Position numbers and translations under genes: made by a program. 42,149 bases of DNA from Acanthamoeba castellanii str. Neff (lineage: Eukaryota > Discosea > Longamoebia > Acanthamoebidae). The stretch covers positions 271,146 through 313,294 of the forward strand of contig NW_004457618.1 in assembly GCF_000313135.1 (NCBI RefSeq). The letters are read 5' to 3'. Position 1 is the first letter of the stretch. Each line of letters starts with the position of its first letter. This document shows positions 9,701-18,593 of this stretch, in pieces. The notes under the pieces were generated by a model. It worked only from the letters and a program-made list of their open reading frames with translations. It did not search any database and was not told where the DNA came from.

Positions 9701-12010
9701 CACGCAGAAGGTGGCGCCAACGTACCAGATAAAGGTTCTTGCGCGTATGAAAGGAATAGTAGAGCTTTACAAGGAAGGGGTTGTGGATGGAGGAGAGAAT
9801 CGACTGTTCCAGTTTCACTCGATCGACTTGATTCTAATGAAAGTAATGAAATGAAATGAAACACGCGCGCGATGAAGAGGTCAGTCCCGACATAGTGTAG
9901 TGGTGAACATTATGGGAACAAGCGGGTCTTTGAGCACCTTTTTGATCATCTCTGCTTTGGACATGACCTTGATGGCGTACATGTCGCCCGTCTTCTTCTT
10001 TTTGGCCAAATAGACGCGCGCGAAGCCACCGCGCGTAATCGGCTTAATGAACTCGAAGTCGTTGATCGTAAGATTCAACACGCTCCCTGCATTACGTACA
10101 AACAAGTGAAGGAAAGGGCATGGTTGGTGCAACAAATAAATAAATAAATAAATGCAAATAAAAGGCCTGAGGCGTACGATGCAACTTCATGGCCGAGGCA
10201 TTGGGCGACAGCGTGGTCTTGGGGGCTTTCGAGGCATCCGTGAAGGCGGCGATCTTGTTGGAGAGGTACAGGTGTACGTCCTCGTAGATTCTTCGGTGAG
10301 ACACATTCGACTTGATGTGCACCCTGCCACGACGGAACGCAATTTTAACGTTAATCGTTAGCTTCTGGCTGGAGAATGTGGGTGGGAGTTGTGTACTCAG
10401 TCTGTTCGATCTTAGCTCTGAGGCCAAGGAGATCGTCCACAGATTCCCAGCAGTGGATGGAGAGTTCGATGAGCATCTTGTACTGTTCGTTGAAGCGGAG
10501 GTCCTCTTCAGAGAGATACTGCAGTGGATCGGCGTCTGGCGGTATGGCACGCTCCTTGAGGATGCGCTTGAGCAGTTTTTGTGATAACTGAAATAAACAA
10601 ACCCAGTAAGTAAATAAATAAACGAGAGTATTAGCTGCACCGTTTGAGGAAAGAGCGAAAGCGGAGAGAAAGCGAAAGAGGCGGAACGATACCTCGTTCA
10701 TTTGCTTGTCGCTTTCAAAGGCCGTGATCGCGCACTCTCGGATGTATGTACACTCCTCTGAGTGCACGACCATGTGCGCGAGGGTAACCACTTCCTCGCA
10801 TATGCGACATACGACCTGTTCGTCTTTGACTTCCTCTTGCGCGAATCTGCAGGGCACAGCGGCACGATGTTGGCGAAAGAACCAAGACTCATTGGGGGGG
10901 GGGTCATGGCAAGGTCGTACATTCGCTCGATCGAGTCCTGGCGCTTGAGCTTGGGGGTCTCTGGCTGTTGGGCAGACGAGCAGTAATCCTGACATACAAA
11001 TATAGGTTAGGTTGGCCCGGCCGAAGAACACCGGTGATGGCGCGAGCTTACCATGCCCTCGAGAGCCCGCTGGCGATTGGCCACAATGGCGAGCAGATTG
11101 GTGCCCATTTTCTTGACCGATGGACTGCAAATGCGGGGCACCTGCAGCCCTTGGATTTGTGATAGCAGTGATCGCGTTCCCTGGCGAAAATGAAAAGAGC
11201 GCGCGCGACACGACATGTACAGCAGCAGCAGCAGCAGCAGCACAAGAGGAATGTTCAGCGTTAGAAGAAGAAGCGGAATGGAGACGCCAAGCGCGAGCTA
11301 TGAATGCTGTGAGTACCTCTTTGCCCAGTTCTATGAAGGCCTGCTCGGCCTGTAGCGCGAGGCTCTTGAGAAGTTCGAGGTACGACCGTTCGGCCACCGA
11401 GCTGGTTCCGTGTATGAGGGGATCGAAGCTCTTCAGCAGCGTGCCCAGGTCCTCCTTCGAGCGATCAAACCTCTTCCCCATTCGCTTGTTGAGCCTTAAG
11501 AAGGAAAGGAATGAAATGGAGAAGGTGAAACGTGGACACCGCCCTGAAGTCAGTGTGCGTGTCCGTCGTGCACTCTTGTAGAAGAGAGAGGACTCATGGT
11601 CCGAGGGTGAGGAGACGACGAGGAGGAGGGACGCACTCTGCGAACATATCCGGGCCGGTCTTGAGTGCAGTATCCAGCACCTTCTGAAGCTCGGCCGTGC
11701 AGGTTTGGCATAGCACCTGCGTGGGGAGAAGCGCAACGTTGATTTGATTTAATTGATGTGAAAGAAGGAAGAAAAGGAGCGTGAATTGGACATGATTCAC
11801 AGGGAATGGGGTTACCTCGTCGTCGATGCGGGCGAAGCCAGATGTGGTGATGGGCTTCTTGCAGGTATGGCAGACGAAACAGGCTGAGTGCCAGAAGCTG
11901 CCCAGCGCGTTGAGGGCCGCCTCACCCGCCTTGTAGCGAATAGTTTCGTTGCAGCCAGCGCATTTCCGTTCGCTCAAGATGTTGAAGTAGAATTTACCCA
12001 ATCGCTTCAT
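6724..12010 (-). CDS. LIM-domain AGC protein kinase, IREH1/Rim15-like (1213 aa, 18 exons)
   Basis: Exons: 11816-12010, 11637-11716, 11317-11494, 11052-11180, 10921-10988, 10693-10846, 10397-10587, 10178-10323, 9938-10086, 9726-9833, 9495-9644, 9283-9358, 9155-9210, 8955-9066, 8733-8846, 8427-8633, 7984-8328, 6724-7907; total 3642 nt with all phases consistent. Residues 17-71 form a complete LIM zinc pattern (C17, C20, H41, C44; C47, C50, C68, C71). Around residues 229-252 sits a small C-x2-C...H...C motif ([10 protein letters not shown] ... HSEEC) of the kind found next to the kinase domain in plant IREH1 proteins. The kinase domain follows (~388-650): [59 protein letters not shown], then an AGC-type tail. 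All catalytic residues are present. An Asp/Lys-rich insert lies between DFG and APE, as in MAST/Greatwall relatives. The last ~500 residues are Ser/Pro-rich with many SP sites. ATG 12010 is the first Met after an in-frame stop upstream. Confidence 0.9.
8847..8954 (-). repeat. AT-dinucleotide-rich intron
   Basis: Intron of the LIM-kinase gene with tatata runs (about 8866-8925). It is strikingly AT-rich beside GC-rich exons. A similar AT/TA-rich stretch lies in the intron at 9359-9494. Confidence 0.6.
11181..11316 (-). repeat. CAG/CTG trinucleotide run in a kinase intron
   Basis: The plus strand reads agcagcagcagcagcagcag at about 11221-11241, inside the intron between kinase exons 3 and 4. 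It is non-coding here on both strands according to the gene model. Confidence 0.6.
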
Positions 12011-12750
12011 CTCTTGCGCTTCCCTCGCTCCCCTGTCAGGGCTTCTCCCCTCCCCTCCTCCTCCTCTTAGGGCGCTGGAGTTATTCACGATGGATTCCTT
12101 CTCTTAGCCACGGAAGCGAGCATGTGGGGGCGGAGCGGCTGTAAATTGTCAGCGATTTGCTGTTGATTCGCTTCTCGCTCACGCTTTGTGATAGAGGGCT
12201 CCTGCTGGCGCTAGATGAAGGCTTAGCAACGTGTTGTAGAGCAGGGGTTTAAATCCAGGATTGCTCGAGCTTTTGCCTTTTCCACGTTTCGATCTTTCAG
12301 TTTTGGGTGGTCGAGGCGCGGCCGTCTCCTCTTCCCTCCTTCTCCTTCCTCTTTTCCACTTCAACACGCAGCACGAGCCAGCTGGAAGACAACCTAACGG
12401 ACTGAAGAGGCGAGCGACGCGGCAAGAGCCACCAAAATATGATAAAAATATGATAAATATAAACGATAATGAAGCCCAATTTTTGTGCTTTCATCTGCTT
12501 TGGGAGCTTTGGTCCAATCAGGCGACAAAACAAGACAGACTTGCTCCAGTTGTTGTGTCCACATGCGACACCACCTGCCCCTGGCGAACCTCCTGGGCGT
12601 GGGAGCTCATGGACGAGAAGTGGCCACTAGTGCTTCTCCTTTTTTCGGAATTTGAGACATGCACAACGTCAAGGCGGACTGCGTTGTTGTAATTCCTTTA
12701 TCAGGGCACGCTGCTTGTGGCGAGGAGCCACAACTGCACAGCTAACCTCC
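12011..12750. promoter_or_regulatory. Divergent promoter region, LIM-kinase / RsmI-like gene
   Basis: 740 bp between two divergent start codons. Open frames here have no domain and mixed codon use. A hint of tRNA-like sequence near 12240-12262 did not fold (see rejected). No TATA box or known motif identified with confidence. Confidence 0.5.
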
Positions 12751-14585
12751 ATGCTGCGGCGGCGAGCACACCGCCTGTGTGCTGCACCGTACTCCTGGAA
12801 CTCGTCTCGTGGTGTGCCAGCTTCTCTGCAAGCAGGCGCAACAGCCCTTGTCGCTCATCGTTCCACGCACGGCCGATTAATTAGCATTTTTCATTCAATT
12901 CACGCTCGGTCCGATTCGTATGAGGCCTCTGCCAGAGGCGAAGATAAGGACAACGAGGGGGTAAACCACGAAGAAGAGGAAGAGGAAGAGAAAGATGAAG
13001 AAGATTCAAGCATAATCGAGGCGAGGCTGCTAAAGAACAGAGAAGCAGATTCGACTCAACGATCAGCTGCAGCCAAGGGCAGTGGGCAGCTGCGGCCAGG
13101 GCTGTATGTAGTGGCGACCCCCATCGGCAACCTGTCAGACATCACCTTGCGCGCCCTTCACGTCCTCAAGTCCTCCAGCCTCATCTGCTGCGAAGGTGCC
13201 TCTCCCCGTGTCGCTACTCGCCGTCGCGATGCTAAACGCTCGAGCTCTTGGCGGCAGCACAGACACGCGCACCACCAGGATGATGCTGAAGCGCTACAAG
13301 ATCGTCGGCGAAGAGCGTGATCGGAGGGAGGGGCGCGTCGAGCTGATGTCCTACCACCAACACTCCTCACCGTCCAAGGTCAACACGATCATCCAGGTAC
13401 CGCCCAACCCCGTCCCTCGCGCTACTTCCTTCTCTCGCGAGTGCCCGCTCGCCCTTGTTCACGCCCGCACCTCCTCAGATTCTGAAAACCGGCGCACACA
13501 TCGTATCACTGGTCAGTGATGCTGGTAGGTAAGCGCGCTCAGTCGTCCACCGCACGCACGCACGCACGCACCACATGCGCGCATCCACTGCACCTAGTGC
13601 TATCGGGCCTTATCGCAGACTCATCATCGGGCTTGCGCTTTCGCCCCTCAGGCACGCCCTCCATCAGTGACCCTGGGGTACCGCTCATTACTGAGGCCCA
13701 CCGACAAAACGTACCGGTGATCCCCGTCCCTGGGGCCTGTGGTACGTGGCTTGCTGCTTAGCTCAGGGGCTGGCGAGCTCTCGAGAGCCCTGACCATCTT
13801 CCGTGTGTCTCGCTTGGCGCGCAGCTGTGGTGGCTGCGCTGAGCGGGTCCGGATTCCCATCGGAGCGCTTCATCTTTGAGGGATTCCTCCCGCACGAGCG
13901 GTCCAAGCGCAAGAAGCTCCTGGCACTGCTCGCCAAGCAGGAGCGTACCGTGGCCTGTACGTACCCTTCCACTTCACCACTGTGTCTGTCTTGTTATTCT
14001 ACAGCGATTCTCTCTCTGTTATCTGTTATCTGTTCGGCTGCTGCATCTGTGTTGTGTCTGGTGATGTTAGTGCATTTGTAGTTTGACATGCTCATGTTAC
14101 CCGCTTTCTTTCGACGAACTAGTTTACGAGTCGCCGCATAGAATCGTTCACACGCTGGCGGATTGCGTGGAGGTGTGGGGACCCGAGCAAGAGGCCTATC
14201 TCGCTCGAGAACTGACGAAGCTGCACGAACAAACCATGCGCGGGTCGCTGTCCAAGTTGTTGGAGACCATCACGGTACACCACCACCGGATGACCCGTCC
14301 GTCCCACCCCCCCTTCATGTCACGTCGACGTGGGCGGAGTGGAGTTCATCATCATCATCGTCATCTCCATGATGCGTGTCCGTGCGTGTAGGAGCAACGC
14401 TGACTTTGGCCATCCTGCTCTTTGCGCGCGCGCCGTCCGAGCAGCAGCAGGGAGGTCGGGGAGAGTTCACCGTCCTAATCGGACCGCGACCAACCACCGC
14501 CGGTGACAAGCGACGAGGCAGCCGCGCGCGCAGACCGCAGGACTTCTCGGACATGGCGCTCGACGATGACGACGAGGACGACTAG
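12751..14585 (+). CDS. RsmI-type rRNA 2'-O-methyltransferase, likely mitochondrial (380 aa)
   Basis: Exons: 12751-13195, 13263-13396, 13479-13524, 13652-13741, 13825-13956, 14123-14274, about 14442-14585; phases agree. The conserved core matches bacterial RsmI, the tetrapyrrole-methylase-fold enzyme that methylates the ribose of C1402 in 16S rRNA using S-adenosylmethionine. Visible motifs: [84 protein letters not shown]. About 110 residues precede the core: an Arg-rich, acid-free leader from MLRRRAHRL that looks like a mitochondrial presequence, then an acidic Glu/Asp run. The likely substrate is therefore mitochondrial small-subunit rRNA (inference). The last acceptor is uncertain by up to three codons because of a CAG repeat at 14442-14450. 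The C-terminus ends in an Asp-rich tail. Confidence 0.9.
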
Positions 14586-15069
14586 TCGCCTCGCCTCGCC
14601 TCGGTCTGGCACTAGGATCCGTTAGGGTCGAGCGCTTTCATAGGGTGTCTGCCATGGCCCTCACAGACCGAGGACCCCGGCACAGTAGCATCTCTGCAAC
14701 GCTCGGTCGTCCACCATTTGAACTTTCAACTTTGGGTACACTTGCCCCCCGCCTACGTCATCACCCCCGACCAACACGCATAGGGCCGCGGCCCCCTCGC
14801 GCTGTTCTTGAGGTCTTCAGGCGCCTCATCCCAATTGGGACGTGCGCCTGGCAGCCCGCATTCATTCCGCGGATCCGTGCCGAGAGGAGGAGCAGTTGCC
14901 AAGTCTGGGGCAACGGTGGGCCGAACACCTCATCATCCACGCAAGCAAAAGCGAGGACCGGACAAGCTGGCGGCACACAGGGAGGTCCGACAATCTGTCC
15001 CTTCATCTCAGTTGGTCACTATCCGTGCGCCAGCCCGCATCGATGTGGTGACCAGCAGGAGCCAAATGG

Positions 15070-15079
15070 CCATATAAGG
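15070..15079. promoter_or_regulatory. Perfect CArG-box match (possible SRF/MADS site or TATA-like element)
   Basis: The sequence ccatataagg fits CC(A/T)6GG exactly, in an otherwise GC-rich stretch about 535 bp upstream of the homeodomain start. Known biology: CArG boxes bind SRF-type MADS proteins, which amoebozoans possess. Function here is inference; ten bases can occur by chance. Confidence 0.3.
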
Positions 15080-15354
15080 CCCGAGCGTGCTCTGGTCTCA
15101 TTTTCGCGTAACTTCTGCGGCTCGGCCAGGGCCGGGAGGCGGCTGACAGTGGCGACGAGTGAGGCCCGCTGCTGTGCTTGGGTTGTCCCACAGGGGGCGT
15201 TCCACAAGCAGAGGCCCACGCTTCGGTGGAAACTAGGCCGGAAGGTCCTTGGGAGAGTCGCCTGTCGGCGTAGTTTCACGGTGGTTTCCTCGGGTTCCAA
15301 GCCGATGCTCTCTATCTCACTCACTAGTATCCACAGCCGGCTTCCGGTTCCTGC

Positions 15355-15425
15355 GGTAATGAGACTTGAACCCCTTGTCGCCCATCTTCGCGCTTCAACT
15401 GCTGAGCTCTCTCCGTCCGAAACAA
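15355..15425 (-). ncRNA. tRNA-like Pol III promoter remnant (A box + B box)
   Basis: On the minus strand GAGCTCAGCAGTTG resembles a tRNA A box and GGGTTCAAGTCTC resembles a B box, with tRNA-like spacing (about 34 nt between them). A three-pair D stem and a four-of-five T stem can be drawn, but the acceptor and anticodon stems do not pair, so this is not an intact tRNA. It could be a tRNA pseudogene, the head of a SINE, or chance. Confidence 0.25.
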
Positions 15426-15612
15426 ATAGGGCCGTCTGCGTTCTGAACTCACTCTACATTCAACACACTTCGCTCAACCACCACTACTTCCCGCAGTCCC
15501 GGTGATCACACTCACACCACGCACTCACTCATCGCTTCCGCAGCCCGGATCCCTAAAGTCCACACCACAACACACCACTACACACCACCAGCACATCATC
15601 ACACGCAACTCC

Positions 15613-16920
15613 ATGCTGCAGCATAGAGCACTCGACTGCCCGGCCGTGGAAGAGGCCAGACGGGCCATGGTCTCGGCCGGCTACGTGCTGCCGCCCCAGT
15701 GCCAGCCTGTCCCTCTCGAGCCGCGCCGGCGACCACCTCCAGTCGCGGCCACCACCACCAGCAGCAGCTCCACTGGTGGGCGCCGTCACAGCATCTCGTG
15801 CTCCCCGGTCCGCGGAGTCCTGCCGGCCTCGGCCGCCGCTGCCGTGGCCGCCGCCTCGGCCGACGCCCAGCTCCTGGGCCAGAAGCGCCGGTTCTCGCTG
15901 CCCTACAACAACTGTGGCAGCGGACTCGACGCGGGCGTCCCGCTGACGGCCTTCCTGCCCTCCGAGTTCAAGCGCCGACGGACCTCCACCGCTCCATCGT
16001 CGCCGAGACCAGCCGCTGAGCCAGGCCTGTTTGTGCTACTGTCGACAGAAACCCCCACACTCCCGAGCATCGGCGAGCTGGTGGGAAACCACCCCGAGCC
16101 CTGTCTTCCGCCCCACACGGCCGCTACGCCCGACCACCCGCACTTCTCGCCCAGCCTGGCCGCGCCGGTGCCTCTCGACCAACAACAACAAACCGTGGTC
16201 ATGGCGTCGCATCCGATTGTGATGACGATGGACCACCCCTCCACAGCCCTATACAGCAATCCGACCTCCTCGACCATCATGTCGACGACGTCGTCGTCGT
16301 CTTCTACGCCCACCTCGTCTGCTCCGTCCTCGCCCAGAGTTCAGCGTTTCGAAAGCGCGGCCGACCAGCAGCTCGCACGCGACGAGGCCCACGCCGAGAA
16401 GGCCCGCCGTGCTGAGCGCGTGGCCGAGATCCTCGAACTGATGGACCGTCAGAACAACGGCACCGCAGCCACCGACGCCCAGACCACTGCCTTGGGCGAC
16501 GCGGAACACGACGGGTCGTGGCCGGTTGCGGGCGACGTGAAGCGGCGGCGCGTGGGCAAGGACCAGACGGGCATACTGGACCTCATGTTCAAGGTGGAGC
16601 CGATGCCGACGCAGGTCACGAAGAAGCGCCTGGCCGACGGTCTGGGAATGACCTACAAGCAGGTCCAGATCTGGTTCCAGAACAAGAGGGCGCGGTGCAA
16701 GCGAGCCGTCGAGGCGCCGCCGCGGTCGTCGCACACGTTCCACAACGTGCTGGTCTCGTCCGACGGCCGCTTCATGATTAAGGAGCTCGCCAAGGCCCGC
16801 CAGCAATCCCAGCAGCAGTCGCCGTCCCATCAGCTCTACGACCACCAGCTCCACCGCCACCACGAGCCCTCTGCCGCGCCACCACCGGTCGCTCTGCGGT
16901 CTTGTATCCTCACCCAATAG
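15613..16920 (+). CDS. Homeodomain transcription factor (435 aa, intronless)
   Basis: A single exon from ATG 15613, the first ATG in a frame open upstream to 15502. A canonical homeodomain lies near residues 308-366: basic KRRRVGKDQ arm, helix 1 with GILDLMFKVEPMP, helix 2 TKKRLADGLGM, and recognition helix YKQVQIWFQNKRARCKR with the invariant W, F, N and R. It is therefore predicted to bind DNA in the nucleus. The rest is low-complexity: Ser/Pro/Thr/Ala-rich before the homeodomain, with short histidine- and glutamine-rich pieces after it (HHHEPSAAPP near the end). A short helical charged stretch (EKARRAERVAEILELM) precedes the homeodomain. Lack of introns contrasts with its neighbours. The family call is firm; the subclass is not determined. 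Confidence 0.9.
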   Translation: MLQHRALDCPAVEEARRAMVSAGYVLPPQCQPVPLEPRRRPPPVAATTTSSSSTGGRRHSISCSPVRGVLPASAAAAVAAASADAQLLGQKRRFSLPYNNCGSGLDAGVPLTAFLPSEFKRRRTSTAPSSPRPAAEPGLFVLLSTETPTLPSIGELVGNHPEPCLPPHTAATPDHPHFSPSLAAPVPLDQQQQTVVMASHPIVMTMDHPSTALYSNPTSSTIMSTTSSSSSTPTSSAPSSPRVQRFESAADQQLARDEAHAEKARRAERVAEILELMDRQNNGTAATDAQTTALGDAEHDGSWPVAGDVKRRRVGKDQTGILDLMFKVEPMPTQVTKKRLADGLGMTYKQVQIWFQNKRARCKRAVEAPPRSSHTFHNVLVSSDGRFMIKELAKARQQSQQQSPSHQLYDHQLHRHHEPSAAPPPVALRSCILTQ

Positions 16921-17270
16921 TCCTTGTAAGTTTCTAGTCTCGTTCTTCACCCACAAGGGAACGATTGTACACTCACCACCCACCTCATAAGAGCAACCTT
17001 AGCCCACTTTTTGAATCAGTACGGAGCCACGGAATCGATGCCTCGAAGCACCCTATTGAGAATTGAATCTGATCAACACTGGCGTGGCCTCGTCGAAGCA
17101 CACCTACAGACCAGTCGGTGGTCGCTCGCCGAGCACCGGCAAACCGGATAGGATCAAAGAGAAAAGGCTCGAGAAAAGAAAAAGAAAGCGGTTCCGTAAC
17201 CAAGGCGGCCAAGGAAAGAGAACAACGGACCAGCAACTGCCGTAGGAGGTCGCACAGCAAGAAGTAAAAG
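16921..17270. other. Intergenic region, homeodomain gene to EF-hand gene
   Basis: 350 bp. The A-rich, purine-rich part (17155-17270) directly before the EF-hand ATG looks like its 5' UTR. No other feature seen. Confidence 0.5.
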
Positions 17271-18134
17271 ATGTCCGTCGAAGAGCTCAGGGAAGTGTTC
17301 GATCAATTCGATGAAAATGGCGACGGCCAGCTCTCCCTTGAGGAGTTCGCACAGGCCTTCCGGGCCTTGTACGTTTTTTCGCCATCCACAGCGCTGTACT
17401 CGGCCAGCTGAAGAATTAGAATCCTAATGAGATGTTAATGTTGCAATTCGGGGTGGGGTTTATGCAGCGGCGAGCCGGACAAGGAGGTGCACGCTGCCTT
17501 CAAGAAGTGCGATAAGGACGGCAACCAGTCAATCGATTTCGTGCGTACTCGCCTGATCTCCCGGCAGCGTAGTGCGAAAAGTTTGTGCCCTGGTCCTTGC
17601 AGCCACTGACCCGCTCGCCCCTGCTTGGGTCGTTCCCTTCACCTCGGCTTCCTCCTACAGGATGAGTTCGTGAGCTTCTTCAATGAGGCGGATGACGATG
17701 ACAAGGTGCGCCTTGGCCTGGATAGCATGTTGAAGCCCAGTTGTGAAGCTCATTCTTTTTCTTCAACTCACCTGCAGCCGGAGGTGAACGAGTCTGCGCT
17801 CAAGGCCCTGTTCAAGGCGTTCGATGAAGATGGCAATGGCAAGCTCAGCAAGCAGGAGCTCGTCAAGGCTTTCAAGGCGTGGGGTACGAGTCTTCTCGGT
17901 CGGTCTACACGACCCCGGCCGCAACTTACGCACTCGCTCATGAATGGCAGGTCACCCCATCACTGAGACCGAGGTGGACCGGAGCTTCAAGACGCACGAC
18001 CTGAACGGCGATGGTCAGCTTGACTTTGTACGCTTCTTCATGCACACTTGTCCACGAACGCGCTCACTTCTTCACTCACTTTCGCCTCTGGTTTTATTGA
18101 ACAGGAGGAGTTCAAGAAGATGATGCTCGAGTAG
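17271..18134 (+). CDS. Four-EF-hand calcium-binding protein, calmodulin-like (142 aa)
   Basis: Exons: 17271-17368, 17468-17540, 17661-17705, 17778-17883, 17951-18027, 18105-18134; 429 nt, all in phase. Four EF loops are visible: DENGDGQLSLEE (~14-25), DKDGNQSIDFDE, DEDGNGKLSKQE and DLNGDGQLDFEE. All four have Asp at position 1, Gly at 6 and Glu at 12, so all should bind calcium. The chain is the length of calmodulin but diverges in the linker and the C-terminal half, and starts MSVEELREVFDQFD without the usual N-terminal extension, so it is a calmodulin-like sensor or sarcoplasmic-type buffer and not calmodulin itself. Introns fall at the ends of EF loops (after DF and before EE), repeated in hands 2 and 4, which fits internal duplication. 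Confidence 0.93.
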
Positions 18135-18593
18135 ACTGGGCGCCACTCTAAAAAATCGCTCATCCCAAGCTTTGAAGTTGTAGGAGGCCCTGCCCCGCCT
18201 CCTTCTTGTAATGCATGCCACGCGGGAAGAAAAGCAGAGAAGAAAAGCTGCATCAAAAATCGTACAATAACAAATCCAAAATCACGTCATAGAGATGCGG
18301 AGATCGCCTGCAAGATTGGTGGTGGCCTCACCTCTCTCAAGTCCGCTGGTAGCGCACGGCAATGGTGCGTCCTCTTGAGGCCGAGAGGCAAGATTCCGCA
18401 ATCTGCCGATTAACCCTTCGCTTTTTTCCAAGTAGCAGGAGGCGTTCTGCTGGGCTACTGTGCGAGGCGGCTGCAGGTCACAAGCTGCCTCCTTCCTCCC
18501 CGCAGCCCCGCACTTCGTACATATGCCCTCCACCTCTTCTACATCTTTCCTTCTCCTCACGCGCCACCCCACACGCTACACGCTCTAGAGCTG
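18135..18593. other. Intergenic region, EF-hand gene to PPR gene
   Basis: About 460 bp with no clear gene. It should contain the true start of the PPR protein: an ATG at 18362 followed directly by a donor-like gtgcgt, and an ATG at 18523, were both considered, but neither can be joined in frame to the PPR reading frame with confidence. Confidence 0.4.

Larger units (their letters stand above)
14586..15612. other. 1-kb intergenic region without a convincing protein gene
   Basis: Between the RsmI-like gene and the homeodomain gene. A frame is open on the plus strand from 14654 (ATG) to 15505 (about 283 codons), but its codon use is mixed, it has no recognisable domain and no splice structure, unlike every other gene here. 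The region also contains a perfect CArg-type box (15070-15079) and, on the minus strand, a tRNA-like pair of A and B boxes (about 15360-15420). It must hold the promoter and 5' UTR of the homeodomain gene. Confidence 0.5.

Noticed and set aside
12179..12265. Possible tRNA around the ggtttaaatcc motif
   Set aside because: The B-box-like motif deviates from the GGTTCGAATCC consensus, and no D arm, anticodon arm or acceptor stem could be drawn at the right distances.
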